Shown here: positions 25,628-36,100 of the stretch, piece by piece | How positions within the stretch are numbered: the stretch's first letter is position 1 | Layout: each line of letters begins with the position of its first letter | Assembly (NCBI GenBank): GCA_947034895.1 | Contig: OX344761.1 | Location: 78,057,839 to 78,121,838, forward strand | Direction: 5' to 3' | Source of the DNA: Rhytidiadelphus loreus | Lineage: Eukaryota; Streptophyta; Bryopsida; Hypnales; Hylocomiaceae | DNA: 64,000 nt | Translations under genes and position numbers: made by a program | The notes under the pieces: generated by a model | What the model was told of the DNA's origin: nothing | What the model saw: only the letters and a program-made list of their open reading frames with translations | Databases searched by the model: none

Positions 25628-25885
25628 ATGGATCAATATTGTATATGTGCACCAACTTCTCACAAAGGCTCCTTCCGTTGTAGATTGCATCGTGACAAGA
25701 TTACTAATGGGAAAAAAAATGATTTGAAACATTGGACAAAATCAACAATTCTTTGTATATGTTCGCCTACAAACCATCCAGGATCTTTTCGTTGTAATTT
25801 TCATCGTTCCAAGATGGAATCTCAAAATGGACACCTACTTCAACTTTCAATACAAGACAAAGGACAAAAATTCAACTTCACTTAA
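25628..25885 (+). CDS. Small protein with two CxCxPTxHxGSFRCxxHR motifs
   Basis: 85-residue frame from the ATG at 25628. Two copies of a Cys/His motif are visible: CICAPTSHKGSFRCRLHRDK and CICSPTNHPGSFRCNFHRSK. The same signature (C.CSPT.H.GSFRC..HR) is found near the C-terminus of small plant serine-rich proteins of unknown function; those usually carry one copy, whereas this protein carries two. The protein has no signal peptide or membrane segment. Codon use is AT-rich like the surrounding repeat DNA. A damaged duplicate lies at 10036-10284, so the gene moved as part of a segmental duplication. Because it sits in repeat-rich DNA, expression is uncertain. Confidence 0.55.
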   Translation: MDQYCICAPTSHKGSFRCRLHRDKITNGKKNDLKHWTKSTILCICSPTNHPGSFRCNFHRSKMESQNGHLLQLSIQDKGQKFNFT

Positions 25886-26285
25886 GAAATCATTTATAAT
25901 TATGAGACAATTCTATGGTAGTAGCTATTTGGACCTAAATATTGAAAAGTATTTTCTTTACACATGATAAATTCAAGAAATGTTCTTCTAAATCCAAATT
26001 GACAACATTTAGTGAGAAGACTAACATTTTGTTTCTTGAACAATTTGTTCAATTTGTTTTTGATTTGTAACATGGAATGTAAATTCTTGAAAGAATATTT
26101 GACACTTTCACAAATTCAATATTTTTGGAATATTTTTAAAGCTTTTTAATGGTACAAAGTTTATTCACACAAGATATTTCTTTTCTATTCCACAATTTTC
26201 AAATCAATCTTAGTCTTTCAATTGAATTACACATTCATTTGAATGACTACAAAGGACCTAGTAGTGTTGGTATTTGGTACTTTTA

Positions 26286-28467
26286 GGGTGGGTATATACA
26301 CGGCATGGGGCTGGATGGAAGGCCAACCTGGTTTGCCTTCAATCTAGCCTCAAATCACCAATCCGGCCCTAGACAATGTAAAGGGTTGAGGCCAAATTCT
26401 TCATTACTATGCTCTTGGATTTTGCATTCTTACTTTGCATTTAAAGCCGCTCAATGTATTGATGGTCAATTTCGTTAAAATGGCACAAAATGAAACCATT
26501 GAAAGAATGAAAACAATGGAAAGATTGTCCGAGGGGAGTGGAAATGCGTGAACTAGGAGTGATTTGAATGTGCTAGGCATAAAATTGGCACATATATGAC
26601 CCTATCATGGCACACTTATTCTATTTTGTAGAAGATATTCCATTAAAATGGCATGCATAATACCGCCATTTTAACGAAATTGACCATATTGGCTTCTTAG
26701 GAAGTTGTGAATCCCAATGGCATTCTCATTTATGTTCCTTAAAATTTTGAGATTTAAATGAATAAAAGATTCTTTCACATAAATTTATTTGTAGACATTC
26801 ACTTACTCATGAAGTAGAAATTCTGTGCCACACATGATTTCGTATACATGGGTATTCTATGAAAAAATGAAGGAGTGGTGGTGCTTCTTTGGATTTTTTT
26901 TCCTAAACAAGCTGGCTACATGCTTTCAAATTTTTTTGGAAATAGTAAGATCATTGAATTCAAAGTATATTATAGAGTAGAGATTCCATAATTGCTTGCA
27001 CAGTAGAATTCCTCATAACTTTTGACTCATTGAACAAATGGAATACTTCAAAGATTTTTGCATATTCATAATTCTAAAAAACAAATTTCAAAACCTTCTT
27101 TTTGGAAAAGGTGATTTTTAAAAATGAACCCGGACTACATGGTTGGAAAAAAAAAAGTAACATATTAGGCCATAACTTGTAACTCATATTTTCAAATGTC
27201 ATGAAATGTAGTGCATATGAGAGATTTTCCTCAATCCCACATTCTACTAAAAATTCAACCTAAGGTAGTATGTTTTGAAAGCGCATGCCTTCTTTAAACC
27301 GCCCCTATTTGGAGGTGAAGAAAGGAAACGGGGTGATCCTTAAATGGACTAGTGTAGCAATTAAATGCATCAAGAAAAAAATATTTCTTTACTACAAGAG
27401 TCAATCATTGCCTTTGATTTTGGCACACCTGTTTACAAATTGCAAGTGGACAGATTTTGGGAGACCTATGGTCACAAATAGGTGCCTATGCTGTGAATCT
27501 TTGAAAATTTATAAGTAATTCAATTTTTTTTGAAAAAATACAAAATCACTTGCGATAGTTTCCACATCTATTTCTTTCTCTCTGAAAAATGATCTAATAA
27601 TAATTCTATCCATGTAAGACTATGAAAAAGGTGGACCAACTCTTAAATGGTCGCTTTTAGAGCATACTACCTTAAAACATGCAAATCTGCAATCACAAGA
27701 ACCTGACCAAATTTTTTATATTTTCAAAAAACTCATGCAGGTCCTTTATGGGTTAAAAAAATAATATCTAATTACAAGGAGGTCCAAAAAATATAAACAA
27801 ATTAGATTAGATGTCAATTCTTTTCTAAGACATTGCACAAAAATTTATAAAGAATTGTTTCAACAAGTTCCACTCCTCCCAAATGCAATGAGCTATTAAA
27901 AAATAATTGTACCTGACATGACATTTCCTATTATAAGTACCGAGCATGTTAAGCAAATCAGCAAGTACTTGAAATAATTCAATGCTAAAGATATGGTAAT
28001 GAAGGCACTAAGGTAACTCAAGCTGGAAACTCAAGCTGGATTTGAAGCTCTGAGCAAACAGAGCACATCAACATAACTCAGCTTATAAGCTCAATACAGT
28101 GAAACATACTGAGCTAAACAACTCACATGACTAAAATAAAACTAAGAGTAAAAGTAAAAGTAAACTACTAGCTTTCATCTTTATCAACGGTAGATATTTG
28201 TACAATCCAACGGAGGAGACCAATGCGGTACCAATCTGGCCCTGGGAAATCAGGCCACCAAAAACCTCGGCCCGATTGCTCCCTTGGGACCGGATGGTTC
28301 GGCGCCAAAACCATGCCACCTAAAGCAACACGTAGGATGAGTGGTGGTATCAATCCGGCCCTAGTATAAAGCCCTTGGGCCGGATTTGGAGAAATTGAGC
28401 AATCCCATTGGTTCAAACTTGGAAAGTCCAGCCGACCTTCAATCTAGCCCCAAGTATATACTGGCCC
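26286..28467. mobile_element. About 2.2-kb non-autonomous DNA element with imperfect TIRs
   Basis: Defined by comparison with the unoccupied copy 1. Termini: GGGTGGGTATATAC, then GGGGCTGGATGGAAGG, on the left; the right end read inward gives GGGCCAGTATATAC, then GGGGCTAGATTGAAGG. Subterminal copies of CAATC(C/T)GGCCCTAG- or CCTGGG-like motifs occur near 26360, 28230 and 28350. No transposase frame is seen. The target-site duplication is unclear (CTTTTA on the left, AAATTTAG on the right). Inside it lies a smaller inverted-repeat element at 26462-26687. Confidence 0.6.
26462..26687. mobile_element. 226-bp nested inverted-repeat element
   Basis: Perfect 23-bp terminal inverted repeat: 26462-26484 (ATGGTCAATTTCGTTAAAAT then GGC) and its reverse complement at 26665-26687. 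Direct ATTG lies on both outer sides. It is non-coding and looks like a MITE nested in the larger element. Confidence 0.65.
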
Positions 28468-28749
28468 AAATTTAGAGATAGTTCTTTGAAAATTTCATAA
28501 CTTATTCATATATTGTCCAAATTATATCCAAATAGACAACAAAATTAGAAAAGTTCTGGTTTTGAATAGTTCTTGGGACATTGCCACTTCAACCTTTTCA
28601 ATCTATAAGAATAATATATTTTCCAAAACCTTCAACTCAATTATTTATTGCCAATATAATTTTTTTTAAATTCAATATTGGTAGTCACCAACTTGCACAA
28701 ACATCAGTAAACATCCAGGTCACAAAATGAGAGATGAATTAGGATAAAC

Positions 28750-30180
28750 CTATAGCATGAGCTCTGATAGCCAAGGATGTTGTAATGCCTGTGATGAACT
28801 GAGCTGTTTGTCAGTGAGCTTCCTTATAAAGTCTTCAGCACGTGTTGTCCTTGCACCAGGAAGATCCGCATCCAGGAGTTTGCCAATACTATACATGTCT
28901 GAAAAGGGCGTATACTGGTTGCCTTCAAACATCTCCGGATCCCAGCCTGAGAAAGGCTTAAATCCATCAAACAATGTGAAAGGAGAATCTGCTACAGATT
29001 CAAGGTCGATGAGCATGAAATTCGTCTCTGTAAGGCACACAATATTCGGGAGTCGGATATTCCTGTGCACCAGGCCCTCACTGTAAGGATACACAGGGCT
29101 TGGCAGATACGTTGAGCCATCCACCTGCAATCCTCTGCATTTGTATCCAAGAGGACCAAACTCAACTTTGTAGGATCCATGAGTAGTTTCGATAGGCTCT
29201 GCCATTGTCTACGGCAGAAACTTACATGTTTTTGCAGCAATATAAGCCTTCTTTATCACAGTAATATCTGTCCTCTGCTCAGCACTATAACTAGAAAAGT
29301 CTCTAATGTGCTTCGCCATTTTGTTAGCATAAAAATAAATTCTCCTCCTTCGATCCGGTGACTCTTCCATAGAAAACATGGCGCGGCGACCTAGGACTGC
29401 CAAGATAGTGTCATGCATTTTTGTCAATAGTTGGAAGGCATAGCCTAAGCTGAGTAAAAAAAGGCAGCGATCAGAAAGATTCAATAGGTGAAGAGTTCGA
29501 CCTACTCGATATAGCTCCTTCGGACCATTCTTGCCGATGTACATCCACTGAAATTCAGTGCCTGCTGCTACATAGCCTAGCATAAATTTCAACTCCCCAT
29601 AAAACATTGGATTAAGCAGCCTCATCTTAGAACGAAGATCACCTTCAGCAGCATGCAAGTTGCCAACCCTGTCTTCACCTACTAGGAAGGTGCATCCAGA
29701 GGCTATGGCAATCGTATCAAGCCTCTTCCTGAGTTCAGTAGGATTGAACGAATGCGTGACCTCAAAAAGGCCCACATATAGCTTAAAAAGGTCAAAGAAT
29801 AAATTCAAGTTGCTTGCAACGAGGATTGTTGTTTGTATCTCGTTGACTATCACCCCAGGTTGGTGCATGAGGAAGGTTCCTATAGTAGAAGGAAGTCTTG
29901 AACCATCTGCCTCGATTAAAAATTTCGCCGCCAACTCGGGCATCCCTACTGCTACATTCCATTAGGCTTGCTTCGTTACAAGAAGCTTTCGATATTGCTC
30001 AGGGAACAATACCTTTTCAAGGCCGGCATTATTTTTGGGTAGCTCAGATAGCTGTGGAAGCAGCATGTGCCTAATCCAAGCTTCAGAATGATCATTAGTC
30101 TCACCTGCTTGAGATGTATCACAAACAACAGCAACAAAATGACTCAGAATAAAAATAGTGGATGCAAGGACAGTAATCAT
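28750..30180 (-). pseudogene. Kinase-like gene with two in-frame stops
   Basis: One continuous reading frame on the minus strand is cut by TAA (29962-29964) and TAG (29209-29211) into segments of 72, 244 and 151 codons. The last segment is a protein-kinase C-lobe: LVHRNIRLPNIV replaces HRDxxxxN, LIDLES stands at the DFG position, FSDMYSIGKLL matches the subdomain IX pattern, and QALQHPWL is a subdomain XI end. No normal glycine loop or catalytic lysine is visible, and the HRD aspartate is Asn, so catalysis is doubtful. The middle segment (YVAAGTEFQWMYIGKNG and around) is conserved-looking but unassigned. Introns removing either stop would have to be only about 30 bp, so I favour a pseudogene. 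A candidate upstream exon is 30688-30958. Confidence 0.55.
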
Positions 30181-30687
30181 TCACCAGCCTCCGGGAACAA
30201 AAAACTCAGCTATCAAAGACAAACCATGACGGGGATCTATCAACAGGGCAAAAGTGACACCGATTTGGTGACTACAAACCCTAAGTACTTGAACCCCATC
30301 ATCAGCAAACTCAGGTCACAGAGCCTTGAGAAACTAACCGGGTGCTTTTCTGTGAACTTAGCATGAACACTATAAATGCCCCAATTCTAGTGATTGGGGC
30401 GTTTTGGGGTACCCAAATGACGCAAAAACATTGACTCGTGCCATTGATCCCTAAACCCTAAGACGTTCATTGCAACAATAGAGAACCCGAGAGCTTCAAG
30501 GCTAACAGCTATTGTTAGGTCGCAAAAAAAAATCATACCGCATGATACTCTACTTCTTGACTAGTTTTAGAAGTGAAAATTCTAGCAAAAGGATGAGATA
30601 GGAATCACTACAACAATCCCTAGGTTTGCAATAGAGATCTATAGGGGAGGATTACTCAGAGAGACTAAGTGCACGTGGGAAACATAC

Positions 30688-30958
30688 ATGTAGACACTGT
30701 AGGAACTGTAGCCTCACCATTGACCACAACATGATCATCTTCTACTCCAACAGGTAGTTCATCTTCTTTGAAGCCCACCTTGATCTGCTCCCACTTAAGT
30801 TCTGACTTCAGTCCTTCTTTAGGAAATATAGATTCATTCAATTTAATAGACGTTGGATCCAACTTGAATACTTGACCAAGGTAAGAGAAATTGATCCTCC
30901 CATCAGGGATACAATCAAGTCCAACAGTTTTAGATATACCCGTCTTGAAGTAGGCAAC
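30688..30958 (-). CDS. Candidate upstream exon of the kinase-like locus
   Basis: Open exon between acceptor ATGCAG (30959-30964) and donor GTATGT. It reads VAYFKTGISKTVGLDCIPDG and then FSYLGQVFKLDPTSIKLNES. It reads like real protein, with an acidic C-terminal part (EDELPVGVEDDH), but I do not recognise the family. The distance and strand suit a 5' exon of the kinase-like locus; the intervening exon(s) are not resolved. Confidence 0.35.
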
Positions 30959-31000
30959 CTGCATTGCGAAACCTGCATCCACGTCGAAGTTAGCACCCAA

Positions 31001-31818
31001 TCAAAGACTAAAACCCTGTCAAAATGCAAGATAAACCACTTGATCAGGAAACACAGCACGTCACGAAACCAAACCCAAACCATGATCTATCAACCATGAT
31101 AGTGCATCACAAAATCTAAATGAGAACTCTCATGCACACCAATAGAGCACAAAACCACAAGTCGTGTGATCAACATGCAAAATTACAAAGAAAAGCTATA
31201 AAGCAGATAGAAACCCTACTCAACAAACCAAAGCACGACCCCAAAAGCATAGTGCATTACAAAACGCAGGAAACCATTAAATTGCAACGGTGAATCACGA
31301 TCGTAGAAGTTGGTGCACAAACCTGATTTTGTGTACAACCCTAGAATGCAAAATGGACTTCAAATCACCAAGCTCCAACTGCAATGATGAAACCACAACT
31401 CCAACAACAAAAGGAGAAACCAACCTGAATTCCAACTCCGTTGAAACCGCCTTGAGAATAAATTTGTAACTAAAACCGCTTCCACTCGTTTTCAGCAAAA
31501 AACGAACTAAAATACAAAATGTATAAGGGAAACACAAAACCTACAAGAAAGTGCAGGAAACAGACGAGAGAAACAAAAACAACAATTTTTCTCTTTGGGG
31601 TTTCACTCTTTGGTGACTTGTAGCTCTTGCCTTTTAAAAAAAATAAAAAAAAGGTGGTAAAAAAGGATTTGTTTTTTTAGATTGGAGCTTATGTGCTCTT
31701 TATTTTGGTTGTAGAAAATGAAAGTATTGTCGCCGAGGTTTTCTCCTCTGGTTCTGTGTTTTGTTTCCTTTTATCAATGGAAATTGTCCACATGTTTCAA
31801 GGATTTTTTTTTTTTTTT
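31001..31818. other. 5' flank of the kinase-like locus
   Basis: Probably leader exon and intron sequence of the minus-strand locus (about 31000-31560), followed by AT-rich spacer. No additional gene is seen. Confidence 0.3.
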
Positions 31819-32372
31819 CATAAACTCAAAAATTCAACCAAATTTGCAATGGGTGGTCACTTTGAATGACCTTTTACATGAAATAAAGAAAATGGGGGTA
31901 AGAACCTTGCCCTGTACTTTAATGTCCAAAAAAATATAATGTCATGAAATTCACATAAGAAAGAATGGGAAACTTGTTGTGCAAATTGCAATTTTTCATA
32001 AACTCATGAATTCAACCAAATTTGCAATGGGTGGTCACTTTGAATGACCTTTTACATGAAATAAAGAAAATGGGGGTAAGAACCTTGCCCTGTACTTTAA
32101 TGTCCAAAAAAATATAATGTCATGAAATTCACATAAGAAAGAATGGGAAACTTGTTGTGCAAGTTGCAATTTTTCATAAACTCATGAATTCAACCAAATT
32201 TGCAATGGGTGGTTAATTTAAATGACCTTTTACGTGAAATAAAGAAAATGGGGGCAAGAACCTTGCTCTATACTTTAATGTCCAAAAAAATATAATGTCA
32301 TGAAATTCATGTAAAAAAAAATGATAAACATGTTGTGCAAGTTGCAATTTTTCATAAACTCACGAATTCAAC
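31819..32372 (+). repeat. 178-bp tandem repeat, three units plus a partial
   Basis: The phrase AATTTGCAATGGGTGG recurs at 31841, 32019 and 32197, exactly 178 bp apart, and CATAAACTCACGAATTCAAC marks a fourth truncated unit at 32353. Units 1 and 2 are almost identical; unit 3 is more diverged. There is no coding potential. Confidence 0.9.
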
Positions 32373-33154
32373 TGGAGAAAAATTTAAGATGGGAAGATTC
32401 AAAGCATTAAAATCTAGGTATACAACTGAATGTGCAAATTAAAAAAAAAAATGTTTTTCTTCACTTCAAATGCAAGTGCCTACATGATAAATGTTTTCAA
32501 GGCCTTCTATTTTGAAGTAGCCTAGAATAAGAAGGAGATGAAGTTCAATTGAGCATATCTTTTAGTATTGATTGTATCCGTGGTGAATTATATTCACATC
32601 ATCAATACATTTGTCTTCATAAATTCCAATATGAACCCCAGTGATGGTAAGAGCCATTCATCATCGCTAATGTAATTCTAAGGTAGCTACACCTAATTTC
32701 AACCGCTTTCTAATACCAATTAGTCTAGATTCGTGTCTAAAATGTACTCCCACTATACATGAGAGTCTATGGTCGATTTTAGAAAAACCTATTTTCAGTA
32801 CTTTGAAAATTCATAGTTTATTCATACAGTGTCCAAAAAATGCATTCTAAGAGAAACTAGAATGTCCTTTTCACTACCAAGAAGAAAGAAAAATCAATAT
32901 AATAATGAGAACCATGTTGAATTGCTTATTTGTGCAATTTTAGGTGTAGTTACCTCAATCCCCCCATTGGAAGTCTTTGCCAACAAGTAGAGAGTCAAAC
33001 CATGATGCCTTTGGTTAAATGACGTATTGATTGTTCCACAATACATCAAATAGCATTAAATCTTCAGATGCAAAGTGTAGAACATGAAACAAGGACAGAA
33101 GATTTCCAAGATGAGGGCAATAACCAGATAATAAATACAAAGAAAAGTATAAAC
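32373..33154. other. Spacer 3' of the FIP37-trihelix gene
   Basis: AT-rich, without a supported gene. A stretch near 32800 (CTTTGAAAATTCATAGTTTATTCATAC) resembles the 3' part of the 10-kb/28-kb duplicated segment, a sign of a dispersed family. The 3' untranslated region of the chimera probably lies at 33000-33154. Confidence 0.35.
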
Positions 33155-36100
33155 TTATTTAGAAACGGTGAGTTTCAAGTTGTCAATAAGGGGGTCCATG
33201 TGTGCATCCATCTTATCTAACAGTGAACAACTAGGTTTCGCCATTTGAAGCACAATATTTTCAGTACTAGCCTGCACAATTTTTGTTAACGAACCAAATA
33301 TACTGTCGCCATTCTCCAGCTCTCTCTCTTCTTCGTAAGGGACTAAAGAATCTTCAGCAAGGTCAGGTTTACTAACATCAGGGTCACTCCTAGTACTTGC
33401 CGTGTTGTTATTGTTGTTGTTGTTGTTGCTGCTGCAGTTGTTGTGTCTACCATTGCTGTTGAGCAACCATTGATCCAAGAGTCCATGATGCTTGCAGCTA
33501 TGACGCTCCTCTCCTGAAGCGTCCATGGCATGCAGGTCTTTCTTGTATTGTCGAACCAGAGTGTTAAATTTCCGCTTGCAAGCAATAGGCGACCTTGAGA
33601 ATCCTGGATAGAGTGATGACATACGAGACCGCAACTTTGACCACATATTGCCTCCTGCAGTAGAATAACACCCATGTACCATAACAACATTAGAGAGAAG
33701 TGCCAGAGATTCGTTGTTTCAAAAGACATTCTCATTTGAATCTGATGTTGTCACATTATTGAGCAACTTGCCAAGGATATCTTACGAAGCAAGAATATAG
33801 ACCCCAGGGAGGAATATAGGGCCTCTAGGCCTCCTCTATTGCACGCTTCTCAACCAATCAATCAATTGCAAAATCTCAGATTCAAGTAGTTTGCAAGTAA
33901 ATAGGAAAATCATAACCCTCTCGTGCCACTTTTATCACTATATGAATGCAGTGCAGTTGGAAAAGCAGACGGACTAGTGTCATAACCCTTGTCTTTCACG
34001 CATTCCCAAAGAGCCAAGATTTGATGATCCTGAAATAGTCTAGAGGCGAGGGTTATGTCTGATAACCGTCTCAAGCGTTCCTGTCCCAGCCCTTGACTGG
34101 TTATCTAACACATATCCCTCCAGTGACTGCGGTGGCGAAGGGACAGAAGATGGCCTTCAAGATTGCTAGGGTAGAACAGGTATTAAAGATTTGCAAAGGA
34201 TCTGAAACACGTACCTTGCTTTTTCCAGTTCTTCACGAATTCAGCATCCATCTCTCTACGTAATGCAATTAACGTTTCCACTTCACTGTCAGCCCAATTC
34301 TTCTTGCTTTCCTCCCCTTCTTCATCATCTTCTTCCCCAATAAACTGGTCAGCGGCATCCTCCATGTATTCCGAGTGATTGCCGAGTGACTCAGACTCAT
34401 GTAGACTTGCAGTGACATGTTTCATTACCGTTCCATTCGTGTGCCACCAGCGATCCAGGAGATCGTAAAACTTGTAAGAGTGATGATCCCTTCCAAACTC
34501 TTTCAGATCAAGTACGTCTTTCTTGTGTTGCTTAATCAATGCGTTGAATTTTCGTTGGCAAGCTAGACTTGACCGTGTGAAGCCAGGAATCAATGACATC
34601 ATGCGAATCTGCAACTTCGACCACATGTCCTCACCTGCAATGAAATGTCCATCAACTGATCATGACGCTTGCATTGCCAAAAATTAGATCTTGAAAGAAA
34701 TGCTCCGGCCTAGCCCATAAATTTCTTCAGGGAAATGTAAATCAAGATCACAAAAAGCAGCAAATTGTCACAGGATAACATAACAATCTCGAGAAGATAC
34801 CTGAACATCCTTGGGAACCGAATCTAGATTCTATTTCTGTACAATTTTGAGCTTATGGGAAGAAGGACAAGCATTGACCTACTGACTGAGCACTATGCAT
34901 GCTATCAACAGTGAGTGTCCAGGTTTGGAGTCATCTATTATATACTTTTTAGTATACGGAGAAGGGTGAATTTCTCATCACTGCTTAAGAAATGTTATGC
35001 AAAGAAGGGGTAAGCATAAAGAGGAAACAGAGAGGAAAGCTGTTATATCAAAAAAAGGACACTCACATTCTATCACCAAAAGGAATCACTCTTGACAACG
35101 CACCTGGTTTGTAAGCATTCTCCACAAATTCAAGCTCCATCTCCCAGCGTAGCGAAACCATAGTCTCCACCTCACTATCCAACCAATTCTTTTTGGCTTC
35201 TTCTCCTTCTTCATCTTCTTTGACCCTTACACTATGCTCTGTGTTTCCACGAAGATGTGCAGCATCACCATCAAAGCGATTCATGTTGTTTGACTTCGTA
35301 GTGGCAAATTTCATGATTGTCCCATTGGTGTGCCACCACCGATCCAGGCTGTCAAAGAACTTACGTGCATGACGATCCCAAGTGTGATGTTTCCCTTCTT
35401 TTACTTCAAGTATATCTTTCTTGTGTTGCTTGATCAACGAATTAAATTTCCGTTGGCAAGCTAGACCAGACCGCGAAAATCCTGGAATGGCTGATGACAT
35501 TCGGGCTTGCAGCTGTGCCCACATATCTACCCCTGCAACGCATGCACGACCATTAGCAAACTAAGAAAACTCATCTTGATTGACAATTCTTCATAAGCAC
35601 AACTCGTTCAGATTCATATCTCTTAAGACATCAATTCGGAAATTAGCGAGAGTAACGTCTCAAAACTTTGACACTAGAGGAGACATGTGCTTGATATGAC
35701 ACCCCACCCATTCATTATATGAACAGTGTTACTATTCCTCTAAACCACTGTTCTACTCGAAAGTTGACACCATTCACCAAACAATGATTCGATGCTTACA
35801 TGACACAGATTTTGAAAGTTTGTCTAACGTACAACTTAGGGCCATTGTTCATACGAACATGTTTAAAGATGAGAACTGCTCTCGTATTTCTGTTTAATGA
35901 GGTTTTTCCAGACTAAAGGAAACCTATCCTTCCAAAGACACGGAAGTACACACCTTGTTTATATGCATTTTTCAGAAAGTCGGGTTCCATCTCCCAACGG
36001 AGTGAAATCAAAGCCTCGACTTCACTGTCCATCCAATTCTTCTTGCCTTCCTCCCCTTCCTCCTCTTCCTTGGCGACCATGAACTTCCTTGGTCTTCCCA

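Larger units (their letters stand above)
25290..28640 (+). repeat. Copy 2 of the duplicated segment, split by a 2.2-kb insertion
   Basis: Collinear with 9905-10840. Homology runs to about 26284 (GTTGGTATTTG) and resumes at about 28470 (GAGATAGTTCTTTGAAAATT). The interval between them, 26286-28467, is absent from copy 1. This copy has an uninterrupted small gene at its 5' end. Confidence 0.75.
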
